Assembly (NCBI GenBank): GCA_050084985.1
Contig: JBITNC010000002.1
Location: 26,784,001-26,848,000, forward strand
DNA: 64,000 nucleotides
Reading direction: 5' to 3'
Source: Nageia nagi
Taxonomy: Eukaryota > Pinophyta
Below the pieces are notes generated by a model that saw only the letters and a list, made by a program, of their open reading frames with translations, did not search any database and had not been told where the DNA came from. A program made the translations under genes and the position numbers. Shown here piece after piece: positions 9,510 through 22,867 of this stretch (position 1 is the first letter of the stretch; every line of letters starts with the position of its first letter).

Positions 9510-9520
9510 CTCTCCCTTAA
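9510..9520 (-). other. Polypurine tract of element 2
   Basis: The minus strand reads TTAAGGGAGAG immediately before the LTR start TGTTGGAATG. This is the plus-strand DNA priming site. Confidence 0.8.
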
Positions 9521-10225
9521 TGCAATATTGGGATAGAGCAAATAAGAGAGAAGAAGAAGATAAAGTAAGAGAGTTCTCCTCTAAACATATACAACGGAGA
9601 TGAGAACTTTTTACATATTTGTGAAGTAAGAAAGATCTAGGTTAAGACTCACTACTTTTCCAAATACAATCATTAACCACAACCGATTTCAAAGTACATG
9701 AAGTAGTCATCCAACTAGAAGTCATGAAGAGTCTCCAAGAGCCTGCATACCTGAAGTAAGTAATATGTAATCTCAAATGAACCTGCAAGTCATAAGCAGA
9801 TTGAATAACAAGATCAGTTAGATGTAACATATTCATATCAATAAGGATAGGTGAATCACACAAATACCATCATGAATTGATCAATGGTGCACTATAAGTC
9901 ATCACAAAGATGCCAAGCTAAAACTCATAGTCACTTGCTTTATATAAAACATGTGTAGATTATCATTACAAAATAAAGCATGCACATACAAGTTCTTCAC
10001 ATATGAATAATTGAATAGTCCCAAAAAACACATAAGAGTTCCTCACACATGGATAACTAAAAAATTCTATATTGGCCAATCTTTTTGCTTTTAAAAAATT
10101 TGTACAACAAGTTCCTCATGTAGAGCAAACTTACCACAAAGGTGTACAATAAAATCAACACTATATAGCACAAAATCCTCCTAAGGGTGAAGTTGTCATC
10201 ACAAACATGAATTCAACATAAGAAT
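9521..10225 (-). other. 3' untranslated region of element 2
   Basis: About 0.7 kb between the pol stop and the polypurine tract, conserved in kind among all copies. It holds one unit of the GTAAGT hairpin (about 10108-10145) and two GGATAACTGAA-like repeats near 9990-10070. The small open frame 9642-9863 is not conserved. Confidence 0.7.
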
Positions 10226-13061
10226 TCAAACTTCACTCCCTCTTGAAGGCAACTTCACCAACTTGATAGCATCCTTAAGCTTACAAAGTTGAGCTTCTGG
10301 GAGTGGCTTGGTGAACAAATTAGTGGAGTTCAAGGTGGATGGAAAATACTCTAGGTGTATGATGCCATCAAGAACCTTCTCTTTGATAAAATGGTCATGG
10401 ATTTCCACATGATTTATTCTCTAATGTAATATAGGATTCTTAGACAAAGAAATAGCCAATTGATTATTTGAAGAAATCAAAGATGAGCTAGCTTGCTCAT
10501 ATCCAATTTCTTTTAGAAGATGCCTTAGCCAAATAGCTTCTTGGGTTGCAATAGACATGGCATGGTATTCGAATTCTATGGTGGAAAGAGAAATGGTAGG
10601 TTACTTCTTGGAAGATCAAGAGATAGCATCTGAATCAATGCTAAACACATACATAGAGGTTGAATTCCTATCATCTCTATCTCCCCCATAGTTAGAATCT
10701 AAGAATCCAAAGAGAATAAATGAAAGCAACTTAGGATACTTGAGAGCAAGATATTTAGTCCCTACAACATACCTTAAAATTTGCTTAATAGCATTGAGGT
10801 GCTCAACATAAAGTTTCTGCATGAATCAAGCCATTAGATTCATCGCAAAGGTAATATCTGGCCTAAAAATAGTCAAATACAAAAGACTATCAATTAATTA
10901 CCTATAAGTTGTAGCATCAACCAATTAAGAGTTGAAGAAATAGTGATTCCAAGAGAGACTGGGATTGTAACATATCTACACTCCTCCATTCCAAACTTCT
11001 ATAAGATGTTTGATATATATTTATATTGAATGAGATAAGTACAATCCTTGTATTGATAAACTTGCATTTTAAGATAGTAGTGCAAGAGACCAAGATCAAT
11101 CATTTCAAACATTGCCTTAAGTTTGGATATGCACTCTTGAATGATTTCATCATTGTTTCTAGTAATCAAAAGATGATCTACATAAAGGAGAATCAAGACC
11201 ATGTATTTTATTTAAGTGAGCACATATAAATTGAAGTTTGAAAAGCACTTGGAGAAACCAATGTCAATAAAATATCCTAAAATCTTCTTGCATCAAGCTC
11301 TAGGTGCTTGCTTAAGTCCATACAATGACTTCTTTAACATGGACACAAAGGATTTTTTGCCTTCCATAATAAACTCTTCTAGTTGATTCATAAAGATTTC
11401 CACATCTAAGTAACATTGAGGAAAGCACTTGTGACATCAAGTTGAAAAACTTTTCATCCTTGAGCTACAGAAAGAGCAAGGATAATTCTCGTAGTAGGCA
11501 TCTTTGCTATGAGAGAAAACATTTTCTCATAATCTACACCATATTTCTGAGCAAAAGCTTTGGCTAATAACCTTACCTTGTATATCTCAATATCTCCAAC
11601 AAAATTAAACTTGACCTTGTAGATCCACTTATTACCAATCACATTATTCTCATTGGGATAAGAAACTAACTCCTAAGTTTCATTTTTTATAAGTGCCTAA
11701 TTCTCCACTTTCATGGCTGCCATCCAGCACTCGTGCTTAGAAGCTTCTTTGAAGGTTGAGGGCTCAAGCTTATTGTCAATCTTGCCAAATAAGGATTTGT
11801 TCAAGGTCATACTCTTTGTTACCCTTTGTGTTGGAGAATTTTGTTTCTGAGGTGAGTTATTTAGATCAAAATTTAACTAGCTAGATACAACTCAAGAATC
11901 CTCTGGATCATCAACATCTTCATTAGAAGTAAATTCTTCAAAAAGTTTATTGAACTTTACATCCCTTGAAATAAACATGACTTTGTAGGATGGAGAGTAG
12001 AGCCTATAGCCTCTATGCTATCTATCATAACCCACAAAGATGCATTTTTTAACCCTTTTGTCTAACTTCTTTCTTTTCTCAAAAATAATGTAGGAGAATG
12101 CTTCACAACCAAACACCCTAAGATGTGAAATGTTAGGTTTTCTTCCTAACCATGCCTCAAAAGGAGTTTTATTCTAAGCAAATTTTATGGGACACCTATT
12201 CAAGGTGTAAATAATAGTGCTTATTACTTCACCTCAGAAAAAACTAGAAATATTACCCAACATACATCTAGTCATTTCCATATATATTCTATTTTTCCTT
12301 TTGGTACACCATTCTGCTGAGGAGTGTAAGGAATTGTAAACTACCTATTGATTCCATACTTAGCATAATAGTCATTAAACTCATTGCTATTATATTCTTC
12401 CCCATTATTTGATCCCAACATCTTGATTTTAAGGTTAGTTTGATTCTCAACAAAGGCCTTAAAAATTTTAAAACTCTCAAAGGTTTGATCTTTGTGCTCA
12501 AGTAGATACCTAAAGGTTATTTTACCAAAGTCACCAATGAAGGTCAAGATGTAAGATGCTCCTTCAAGTGACTTGGTATAAAATGAACCCATCAAATATA
12601 AATGAACAAGTTGAAAAGGTTGAGAAGCTCTTATTGCCTTATCTTTTTCCAATCTAAACCCATCAAATGTACTTCTTGTATAGACCAATCAAAGGAGAGA
12701 TTAAAGGCAAACCTTCCATAAGTTCTTGGTCTTTCATGACATGAATACTCTTGTAGTTAAGGTACCTTAAACATTGATGATAAATATTACCTTTAGAACC
12801 AATGTGGCAAGTCCTTTCCTAATGCACCAAGATTGAGAGTCGAACTCAAAAGAGTACCCTTTTCTAGCAACTTGTATCATAGAGAGAAGGTTCATCCTAA
12901 GATTAGAAACATAGAGCAAATTATCAAAAACCTTCTCATAAATTAACACACTTATAATTTCTTATACTTCAAGGGTAGAGTTATCACCTATCACAACTAC
13001 ATCTTTTCTATACTTATGAAAGTTCTCAAACTTTTCCTTTTCAAAGCATAGGTGGCTAGTG
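10226..13061 (-). pseudogene. Copia pol remnant (protease end, integrase, RT, RNase H), element 2
   Basis: Sense order from the right: a stretch resembling protease/integrase linker (12767-12949), an integrase fragment (12341-12688, with HLYLMGSFYTKSLEGASYIL), the IPYTPQQNG-like region now frameshifted, RT entry (11454-11642, KWIYKVKFN), an RT segment with YVDH in place of YVDD (10999-11202), and RNase H pieces (10616-10822 and 10226-10408, ending PLPEAQLCKLKDAIKLVKL). At least six stops or frameshifts separate these. The broken catalytic box and the frame breaks make it non-functional. Confidence 0.9.
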
Positions 13062-14111
13062 CAACCAGAATTAACAATCCAATTAGACAAAAAAGAGTGA
13101 GACATGGAGTAGAGTGTTGTAGCAAAACCAACTTGAAAATTCTTTTTTATTGTAAAGTTATTTACATTTCCTTTACCTTTGTTCTTTTTCTCTCTTTTAT
13201 TTTTATAGCAATCAACTTCTTTGTGACTTTGGATGCCACAATAGTTACAATTACCATCAAATTTTTCTTTAGGATATGGATTGTTTACTTTTTCTTTTCC
13301 ATATCTTTTTTTGAAGTGGGTGTTCTTGCTGTTGTTCTTGCTACTATCGTTGTTGTTCTTGTTGTTGTCATTGTTGCCATTATTTTTACTATTTATTGTT
13401 ACTATTGCCTCTTTTTTAAAACTTTTTAGAGGAAGAAGAATAAGATTTCTTTTGATGGTTAAACTTTTTCTTGAAAGGAGTTTTAGTTTATCCAAGAGCA
13501 ACGTTATTATCCTTAGGAGAAGAAATCAACAACTTTTTGTTAAGGGTTTCCTCATACTTCAAAAGGAGCCTAGAAAGGTTCTCTAGGGAGAAGACTTCTT
13601 CATCATCAACCCTTATTTCCATAATCGTCACAAAGTTTCCAAACTTTGAAGAAAGGTTTTGAAGAATGATGAAGATAATGAACTCATCATTAATCCAATT
13701 GCATCCACAAGCAACAAGTTGGGTCCTTAGGTCAATGATTTTGTTCAAGTAGATTGCAATAATTTCATCTTCCCCTTGATGAGATTGAAGTATTTTTTGA
13801 AGAATGGTAAGCTTTCTTGAAAACTTTGAACCAAGGTAGATTTGCTTAAGCTTATTCCAAGATTCCTTTACCAAGGTTGAAGAGAAAATCATCAAAAGCA
13901 CATCATCTAAAATTGCACAAAAGATCATAGAGGTTTTCAATTCATTCTTCATGTTGTATGTCTCTAGTGCATTCTCATTTATAGGAGGTACAAGGTTCTC
14001 ATTCATTGTTTAACAAATTTTCTTTTCCTATAATTCAACTCTCATCCATGGTTTCCAAATACCAAATTTAGAATCATCAAGAATGTGTTTGGGTAAAAAG
14101 AAGTCTCCCAT
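13062..14111 (-). pseudogene. Copia gag remnant of element 2
   Basis: Start taken as the ATG at 14109-14111 (MGDFFLPKHIL..), the position conserved among siblings. Open pieces are 13488-14006 (KNELKTSMIFCAILDDVLL, ACGCNWINDEF) and 12962-13501, which overlap in different frames because of a frameshift near 13490. A CCHC knuckle CNYCGIQSHKEVDC is intact. The protease entry reads WIVNSG, so the catalytic aspartate is changed to asparagine. Confidence 0.9.
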
Positions 14112-17100
14112 TTACTACACAAGAATATGAAAAAATAATAAGCATGTGGTTTAGTAAATAACATTACATGTTTTATTTAATTAACTAATACATGCTTGAT
14201 TTGATTCATAAGTGCAAATATTTTATAACTCAAATAATAATCTATGTACCTAAATACATTTCTCATCTTAAGAATCGTAGATGTAGAGTGACATTGTTAA
14301 GGCTTATTTTTTATCTAAAATTAGGCCTTCACTTGGATGTCCACACAAGAGGAACCCAAGTACTACCAATCCTTAACCAGTTCACCTTGGTCAGTATTAT
14401 ACTCTCATAAGGAGTACCTACTATTTTTATAAGGTTATGATGTATATTGGATCGGCCAAATTATTAATCTTGATTAGGTTTCAATCCTTCTAGGTTATCA
14501 GGATAATCTTTGAATGGACATGTGGAAATGTGGTATCACTACACTCATGCTTGTCCACCTATTGGAGTTATGTCCAAACCAACATAGGACTTAGGGTCAA
14601 TTGAGAAGTATGAACTTTTCACCATTTGGATCGTCAGGTTTAAAGGCTCCAGTCCACCTATCCTCACCTCATGGTTCCCCAAACAAGTCATGTTGTGGAA
14701 TGTACATGCAAATGTGTTAATTTTAGGGGGTTTCTCATATCAATATTTGCATAAACAAATAAATCAAAATGCAAAATATGAAGTAAAAGAGCATAAGTAA
14801 AAGAGCATAAGTAAAACATCATCCAAAAAATTTGAAACCTAAGTGTCCAATGGGTTTTGTTTACCAACCCCTAAAGGACATCATTACATTAATCCTAATT
14901 TTGCACAAGTCTATTCTTGCATAAGTAGAATGCATCATAACTTAAAAGTTTAAGTAATAAGCATGCATTAAATTTTTTTTAAAAAATTCTTAAGCATTTA
15001 ACTTAAAAATTTAAGTCTTTAAGCATGCATCACCAAAAAAATAAGTTCTAAGCATGTATCATTAACTTAAACATTTAAGTACTAAACATGCATCATTTAA
15101 ACATAAGTACTAGGCATAAGTACTAATCTTAAGCATGCATCATTTGCATAAGTAAACTTTGCATAAGGAATAAAATACATTGAAATAAATAGACATGCAA
15201 CTTTGTCATAAGGATCTAAAAAAAATTAAGTAAAAGTTCGTGAAACTTTCCCCCTTTTTACTTAAAATTACGATCCCTTAAAAATAGCATTTAGAAAACA
15301 AATGCCTTTATTACTTTAAGTAATATAAGAAGGTAAAAAAATGCTAATAGTTTGATATTCTAGAAATTGCATTTGTACCTAAGTAAATGCAATTTTGAGT
15401 AGAAAAAATATTCTAAGATTAATGTCAAGAAGCATCTTGCAACTTTAAAGGGCAAACAAAGTGTAAAAAATTACTATTTTTACCATTATTTAATAAACTC
15501 CAAAAAATATTCCTCTATTTTTACTTAAATATGTAAAAGTATTTCAACAAACTTAAATGTTTGGAAAAAATTACAAGTAAAGCATTAAAATTTAGTTTTA
15601 ACTTTTACTCTACTCAATGTGAGATTTCATAAAAAAACAAAATTTCATTCCAAGAGGCTTTTAATGCAATTCATGATGGTAATATGGAGTATATGTTTTG
15701 CTTCATTTGGTGAGCATTTAATAGCTTTTTTTTATTACTTAAATGCTTCAACAAATGAACAAACAAAATTAAATGTGAGCCCCCCAAAGATGGTTGCAAG
15801 CAACCTCAAAAAAAATTAAAATAGGTCAAAGAGATGTGGGCAGAAGAGGCTTCATGCTAAGGAGTAGGGTCAACCATGCAGGAAGAGGCTCCATGCAAAG
15901 GAAAAACTAGGGTTTCATGATGGAGTAGAGGGCTTAGAGGCTATCAATGCAATGGAAGGAGAGGGAGGTGTGTATAGAAGTGCACCATAGAGGAGGAAGG
16001 GTTACAAACCAAAGAGAAAGTACCAACTACATGAGGAGGGACCTTGAACAAAGCCTAAGAAAATCATGATTGGAGGGGAGAGTAGCTATGAGTGGCTAGT
16101 GATGCATACATGAGCAAAGGGAAGAGCAACCATGAGCGGCTAGGGGATCCGCATGGTAGCAAGAAAAAATGGTGACTACAATGGTTTCATGGACTATAGG
16201 AATCAACACAAAGGAGGTAGGCAAACACAAAGGAGGTAGGCAAACACAAAGGAATTTTGATAAGTTATTATATTAAGAACAACTAAGCTGGATTTCTCAA
16301 GAGCATATTTAGGCATGATGCATAGCTAACTCTTGAAAGTTGTGGTCAATTTCCCTAAAATACCATGAGTGCAGCTTTTTTTCTTTCAATGCCTTTGTAG
16401 CTTTTAACAAATATCACTATAATGCTTGAAGATCCAAATATCATAATACTTGTTTGGATGATGTATGTTTTTGTTAATGATAAAAAATAACATGTGTTAT
16501 GTGGACTGCAATAATCACAGGATGGGCACATAGAAGGGTTTTCTAGCCCTTCAGATAGATGCAAAAAAATGTTTTCAACTCTACTAGCTTTCTCCCAACA
16601 TGGGAAACCACGAGAGCATAGGAGGATAGAGAAGATAGCAACAAAAAAATGCCCTACTCTTGAGAAATAAACTTTCCCACCCTTTTTTTATTATTACTAT
16701 TAAATTCTTCATTTTTTTTGAAACAATGATAGACTTATAAAAAATTATCTTTTATATGAATAAACCATTTACAATTATTAAAAAAATGGTAATAATTTTA
16801 GTAAATGGTAGCAAAAAAATGTAATTACCTTCCATAGCATTCAAAAAATTATAAATACTACTATAATTTTAAATAAAATAACTAAGGTAGGCACAAAAAA
16901 TGTATTATAGCAATATATAAAGGAATTTTGTAATAAAAATTGCAACTAACATAGAAATTGTTAGTATGAATAACAATTATATTGAATTGCTATTAAAGAA
17001 ATTGCCTCAAAAAAAATGAACTAGCACATACATATATGTTAGTATCATTAGTGAAATAAGCCAAAAAAAATTGTAGGTTATACCTTCTCTTGATTTTACC

Positions 17101-17172
17101 TCACAATGAAGAGTAAGATGAGGAATGAAGAAGAGCTTCCACAACAAGGATGTGAAGAGGAGCTTCCAAGGA
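14112..17172 (-). other. Leader of element 2 with candidate intron (14115-17099)
   Basis: About 3.1 kb with no coding potential shared with siblings. The conserved block near 14320-14900 (AGGCCTTCACTTGGATGTCC, AACCCCTAAAGGACATC) matches the other leaders. A purine-rich block on the plus strand lies at about 15830-16250, with a short tandem repeat of AAGGAGGTAGGCAAACAC near 16210-16250. Donor-like GTGAG/GTAAAA at 17100/17099 and acceptor-like TTCTTGTGTAG ending at 14115, three bases before the gag ATG. Confidence 0.6.
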
Positions 17173-17184
17173 GCTTTGATACCA
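17173..17184 (-). other. Primer binding site, element 2
   Basis: The minus strand reads TGGTATCAAAGC, one mismatch from the canonical tRNA-Met site, two bases inside the 5' LTR. Confidence 0.85.
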
Positions 17185-17186
17185 AA

Positions 17187-17688
17187 TGTGAGAATTGAAG
17201 TATAAACTAAACAACTCTATATTTCCAAGATCATATGAAAGCTCAAACCCTCATCTAAATAATCCAAATAATACAATCTCACAAAGATAACTTAACATGT
17301 AATGTGGTTCCTCCAACTAGGAGTACATCCACTAACTAGATCTTACTTCATTCACAAACATGAATCTCTTAAAATTCTCCTAATCTCATCTCCTAAACAC
17401 TATCCTATAGTATAAATTTACTCCACAAAGTGGTGTATAATAACAAAGAGGAAGCCTTCTATTTATATGCCAAAATCCCTCTTTGGATCACTCTTTTACC
17501 CAATGTACAAAGGCATGACATGCACTCCCTTTTACCCAAGGGGCATGCTCATGACATGGAGTGTAGGACAAGTTACATTATCATATTCACTTAAATACTT
17601 AAGGTATCTAATGATACCCTTAAGTGTTAGTGAATTTACAAATAGATTTAATACAAACCTTTACAATAATGCATTATACATTCCAACA
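17187..17688 (-). repeat. 5' LTR of element 2 (502 bp)
   Basis: TG...CA ends. The TATA box at 17460-17467 is kept, although the base pattern after it differs (TATATGCC instead of TATAGGCC on the plus strand). Pairs with 9007-9509. Confidence 0.93.
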
Positions 17689-17693
17689 GATTC
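17689..17693. repeat. Target site duplication GATTC, right copy (element 2)
   Basis: Exact match to 9002-9006. Confidence 0.9.
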
Positions 17694-20205
17694 CATCATA
17701 TGAGGAATACAAAGTATTGGATCACATTAGAGATGAACTTGATGATGGTATTTGATAATATGGTCTAGTGCTTGTTGTCTTGTCTCTTTTATTTGTTGCT
17801 TTAGATCATGAAGAATAATGGTGTGGGTGGCATGTGAAGCTTATGGCATCGATGCCTTAAAACCTACAAAATTAGATTTCACACAAAGTGTAACATGTAA
17901 TAAAACCTTAGAGCATAATAGATCCTTGAATAGGTGGCGTCTAGAGATATTGTAAGTATGATGTATGGGACAACCACCTATTAGAGAGATCTGATAGGAA
18001 TGTCAACCTCCAAATCCTTCATTTATAACCTACAAGGACATAGAAAGGAGTAAAATTTGACTCATATTAATAATATAATCTTTGTTGTATTCAAGATATT
18101 TTAAAATATGAACCATGAAAAATGATATTGCATTTAATATAACACATGGAATTGCATTATAATATCAACTTTATATTGATATATATAATATTACTTTTAA
18201 TCTTTAGAGAATTCTAAAATATGATTTATTAAATAAATAATAAATCATTTTTAGGCAACTACATTTTGCCCCTCTATGGATATGAAATGAAAAGCGTTCA
18301 AATTGCATAATCTAAAGAAGTTTAGAGAAGTGAAAAATTTTCATAGTTAAAGTGAACTTCCTTTTGATGATTGGTATGTTGAGTATGATATCTCATTTTC
18401 TCCCTTTTCATCTTGGATTTCCCCTTGCACTAGCTTCTATGAGATGATTAAGCCAAAATGGCATCTTATGTGTGAAGGATTTACAAGGTACTATGGAGGT
18501 CCTACTCTCTGGGATGATTTGTAGAAATAAAAGAAATAATAAATTTCATAGATTACATCCATTGAAATAATAACCAAATTAAGAGGAAGGATGAAATTAA
18601 TATAATATATTTTGTTAGACTATTTGCAATTTTGATATATAATCTTTAATTAATATTTATCACCAAGTTGATGAGGTCCAAATATACCCCAAGCTTGGAA
18701 TGACTTGCAATTTTGAAAATATTATGCTTATGGGGTTGCCATGGCCTAGAATTTTAGATTTCATTGGTAAATCATGCATTCCTTTGAAAAGCAATCATTA
18801 GAGAAATATATGTTATGTTTACACTTTGTACCAAATATTGAAAGTAATAATGGCCTAATTTCATCAATTACAAAATATTTGGAATGATATTCATTAAAAC
18901 TTACAATGTGGATGCCTTAAAGATAATTTTAGCATGCAATGAGTGCTCTATTTTTCAGGGAATTATCAAAACTAGTCTTTAATGACTTTGATTGGAATCA
19001 TCATTAGTAGGCATATCTGTGAAATAATGGCATTTTTAAATAGAACTACATTGAAATAATAATCATGCCTTTTTAACTTAAATAACATGTAAAATTAGGG
19101 CATTCATGCTCTAAAAATCATAAAATTGATTTTTCAAAAAGAAATTAGATGATTATAATATAATTCATTGCAGTAGGAAATGATAAATTTTGATATTGCA
19201 TGCATAATTTTAGAAATTCTAATGATAGAAGTATAACTTAGGGTTTAGTATTGAATTTCATAAAAAGGGAAAAGGTGAGTTGACTTGTCATTTGCATTTA
19301 TCTTCTTGTGCTTACCTAGAGCTCCACACATTTTCCCTTTTGCCTGCCCTGTTGATGAGGCTATGTTAGTCATCCATTTGCTATTTTAAGCTTACTTTTT
19401 TCATGAAGTAGGTCCCTTTCTAGCTCATTTAACCTTTGGATTTGCTCTTTTCTTTGTTGACATGGCAAATTGGAGAATTATTAAATGATCATTGGCAAGG
19501 AAACAGGATCAGGTGGTGGAGTATATTCATAGTTTACCCATACAATATGGTAAGATTGTTTTTTGTTTTGCTTCACTTTCTACTTTTTTGTGTTGTCCTA
19601 CCTATGTCAAAATCCTAGGACTTTACCTGTAACCTTGTAGAAATAAAGAACAGAGGGGACTTTTCTCGGTGTTTGATTATTTTTTATTTAGTTTAAATTT
19701 TAGTTTAATTTTTATTATGCTTGCAATTTAAGATTAGGGCATTTTGATTTATCTTGATTTTGAAAAATTCCCCTATGGTTAATTTTTTATTTTCTATTTT
19801 CTATTTCTAATTTCAATGTGAAGGTGGGTGGTTATATTGGATTCAATTGTTTGCAATTTTACTTTTTGATGGGACACACCTTTCTAATTGTATTGTGTTG
19901 TCAATTCAAGAAGGAAAGAGTTTTAATTTTTAGTATTGATTTTAAAATTTACCCCAATCCCATTTGCATTTTTGTATTATATGGTTAGAATATTTTAGTT
20001 TTACAAATTTCTACATCTTTGCATTTAATTTGAAGGGAAGAGGGGGGTTCATTTAGTTTATTTTATGTATAAATTAGGTTGATGTTCATCTATTTGATTA
20101 AATATTTTATATTCATGATGAATGTATACATTAATTTTGTTAGTTTAATTATTTATTTATTAAGTTTTTACTAATTTTGTGTTGTTTATCTTATTTCATA
20201 ATAGG
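17694..20205. other. Intergenic DNA, no gene recognised
   Basis: AT-rich with only short chance open frames. It could include the upstream part of the degraded gene at 20222, but I see no domain or conserved reading frame in it. Confidence 0.5.
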
Positions 20206-20221
20206 AAACATCTAGTACATG

Positions 20222-21462
20222 GGGGTCTAATGAAGTTGGAGGCCCTAGAAAGCGGGTTGGATTCGATCCAACAAAGATAATGAGATGCTTAAGTCCATCA
20301 AATTGTATGATTTGGCCATTGTTGGTCACATCCAGATAGAATTCCCATTATTGACTGCTTTGATTGAGAATTGGGATCCAAAGTCCAACAACTTCCACTT
20401 GCCAATTGGAGAGATGATTGTGACATTGCTTGATGTGTATAAGATTTGGCATATGCTCATTTGAGGGAGACTAATTTCACATGCCTCCATCAGTGATCAG
20501 TTAGATATGGATGCATTATATTTTTAGTTAATAGGTAACATAGATCATGACTAGAATCATAAGGAAACTTACTTGCATACAACTTGCCAGTATGACCCAA
20601 GGGTGAGGAACCTCTAATTATTAGTTGCATCAATTGTTGCAACATTCTTATGTCTAAATAAGAACAACTCTATCTTTTCCTTGGGTTTGATATAAATTAT
20701 TAAGGATATTTACGCTAGGAGTATTATCTATGCATGGGAACTTGTATATTAGCTTATCTATATCACAATTTATACCACATTGTAATTATGTGTAAATCTA
20801 ATGTCATAGTGGCTCATGCATCTTTGCTTCAAGTGTGGGCCTATGAGTAGATAGTTGTGTTCAAGTCAATTGGACTTGCCAAGTAGAGGAATGATATCAT
20901 AGACCTTACCATGTATTTTTGGTTATCTATTCTTGGCTACTTTCAGGTGCCCTATGACATCAAAGCCAAGAGGAGAAAGATAAATGAACTATAAGAATAG
21001 GTTATTGTATGGGTGGCATATCAAGATTATGCCTAAGATGAGTATGACTATAAGAAAATATGGTCGAGCTAGCACTTTTTCTTATAGACTAGATAGAGAG
21101 GGGTAAATTCATACTACCTAAGTCACGTATTACAAAAGTTTGCTTTGACATAGGATATCCCAATTAGGGTTAGGTACTATATATAGTAAGGACATGAGGT
21201 AGATGTCCCAGAGGATTCATTAGTGATGTTGGTGTGAAGGAGCATGTGGGAGGAGCCAGATGAGCTGGATGCAACTATAGAAATTTCTTTTATCCCCGAT
21301 ATAGTTCCAAGGTATGAGGTATGGTGGGAAGGCATTAGGTCTACCCCACATGGCATACCAACCTTGGAATATGAGGAGTATGGGGTGGAGATATCTTTAG
21401 AGGAGTCATCTAATGAGGATGACGAGGACATGGAGATGCTCGAAGATAAGCCACCTTTATAG
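20222..21462 (+). pseudogene. Degraded plant-mobile-domain-like gene
   Basis: In one frame from about 20277 there is a readable stretch including LTALIENWDPKSNNFHLP and IGEMIVTLLDVYKIWHMLI, then a stop. This resembles the plant mobile domain motif (LVERW-x-PET-x-TFHLP-x-GEMT-x-TL-x-DV) of MAIN/MAIL1 and of domesticated or transposon-borne relatives. Further on, ASLLQVWAYE (about 20817-20846) matches the later LLQ-x-W-x-YEH motif. Many in-frame stops and frame changes follow. The end, 21244-21462, is a 72-codon open piece with an acidic tail (EESSNEDDEDMEMLED). The family is inferred from motif memory only. The gene is non-functional here and is cut from possible 3' sequence by element 3. Confidence 0.5.
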
Positions 21463-21656
21463 ATGCCTCCAACATGACGACCAACTTTTAGGATTCCTTT
21501 ACCAAGAATTGATTTACTTGCTAAAGCTCTTCCCTTAATTCTTTAAGAAATAATTTTAAATAGGTCAAGTTTTATATTGTTATATTTTGATTTTCTTTTT
21601 TTTTGAAATAATATCAAATTATGTTATTTATAAAGGATATGATGATTATGATAGCT

Positions 21657-21661
21657 AGCTT
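21657..21661. repeat. Target site duplication AGCTT, left copy (element 3)
   Basis: AGCTT matches 34055-34059 exactly across 12.4 kb. Confidence 0.9.
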
Positions 21662-22157
21662 TGAGAGAGTTGAACTATAAACTAAAAAACTCTAAACTCC
21701 TAAGATCATATGTAAGCTCAAAAATCACATCTAAATAACTCACAAAGCAATATCACAAAAATAACTCAAGATGTAAGTGGTTCCTTTAACTAGGAATACA
21801 TCCAATAACTAGATCTCACTTCATTCATAATATGAACTCTTACAAATCTCCTAATCTCATCTCCTAAACACTATCCTATAGCATAACTTTACTCCACAAA
21901 TTAGTGTATGATACAAAGAGGAAGCCTTCTATTTAATCTAAAATCCCTCTTTGGATCACCCTTTTACCCAATGTACAAAAGCATGACATGCACATCTTTT
22001 TACCTAAGGGGCATGCTCATAACATGGAGTGTAAGACAAGTAACATTATCATATTCAATTAAATACTTAAGGTATCAAATGATATCATTAAGTATTAGTG
22101 AACTTACATAGAAGATTATTACAAAACCTTTACAATAATGCATTATACATTCCAACA
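21662..22157 (-). repeat. Outer 3' LTR of element 3 (496 bp)
   Basis: TG...CA ends. The usual TATAAATA region reads TTAAATAGAAGG on the minus strand in this LTR and in its partner, so the change predates insertion. Confidence 0.92.
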
Positions 22158-22168
22158 CTCCCCCTTAA
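22158..22168 (-). other. Polypurine tract, element 3
   Basis: The minus strand reads TTAAGGGGGAG directly before the LTR. Confidence 0.8.
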
Positions 22169-22867
22169 TGCAATATTGGGATAGAGAGAATAAGAGAGAA
22201 GGAAGAGAGAAAGTAAGAGAGTTCTCCTCCAAACAAATACAATGAAGATGAGAAATTTTTACATATTTGTGAAGTAAGAAAGATCTAGTTTGAGACTCAC
22301 TACTTTACCAAATACAATCATTAACCACAATCGATTTCAACGTACATGAAGTAGTCATCTAATTGGAAGTCATGAAAAGTATCCAAGAGCCTGCATACCT
22401 AAAATAAGTAACCTACAATCTCAAAGGAACCTGCAGGTCATAAATAGCTTAAATAACAAGATTAGTTAGATATAAAATATTGATATCACCAAGGATAGAT
22501 GAATCACACAAATACCATCATGAACTGATCAATGGTGCACTATAAGTCATCATGAAGATGCCAATTCAAAACTTGATCACCTATTGTATATAAAACATGT
22601 TTTGATTATCATTACAAAATAGAGCATGCATATATTATTTATTCACATATGAATAACTGAACAATTCAAAAACACACATAGGAGTTCCTCACATATGGAT
22701 AATTGAACAATGCTATATTGGCCAATATTTTGCTTTAAAAATCTATACAATAAATTCCTCATGCGGAGTGAACTTACCATGAAGGTGTACAACAAAATCA
22801 ACACTATACAGCATAAAATTCTCCTAGGATGAAGTTGTCATCACAAATATGAATTCAACACAAGAAT
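22169..22867 (-). other. 3' untranslated region of element 3
   Basis: Same layout as element 2: GGATAA(C/T)TGAA-like repeats near 22650-22710 and one GTAAGT hairpin unit near 22745-22790. No gene seen. Confidence 0.65.

Larger units (their letters stand above)
9007..17688 (-). mobile_element. Ty1/copia LTR retrotransposon, element 2, complete but decayed
   Basis: LTRs at 9007-9509 and 17187-17688 begin TGTGAGAATTG and end TTCCAACA. They are flanked by a perfect 5-bp target duplication GATTC (9002-9006 and 17689-17693). By eye the LTRs are roughly 90-93% identical, so this is not a recent insertion. Minus-strand order: 5' LTR, primer site 17173-17184, leader, gag, pol, 3' untranslated region, polypurine tract 9510-9520, 3' LTR. 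The coding region has many stops and frameshifts. Confidence 0.95.

Noticed and set aside
13052-13586. Plus-strand open frames of 125 and 101 codons
   Set aside because: Complement of the Asn/Lys-rich gag region; hydrophobic Phe/Leu/Val runs are an antisense artefact. The same applies to the 137-codon frame at 60063-60476.
21177-21431. 84-codon minus-strand frame over the acidic piece
   Set aside because: Ser-rich antisense of the Glu/Asp-rich plus-strand frame 21244-21462.
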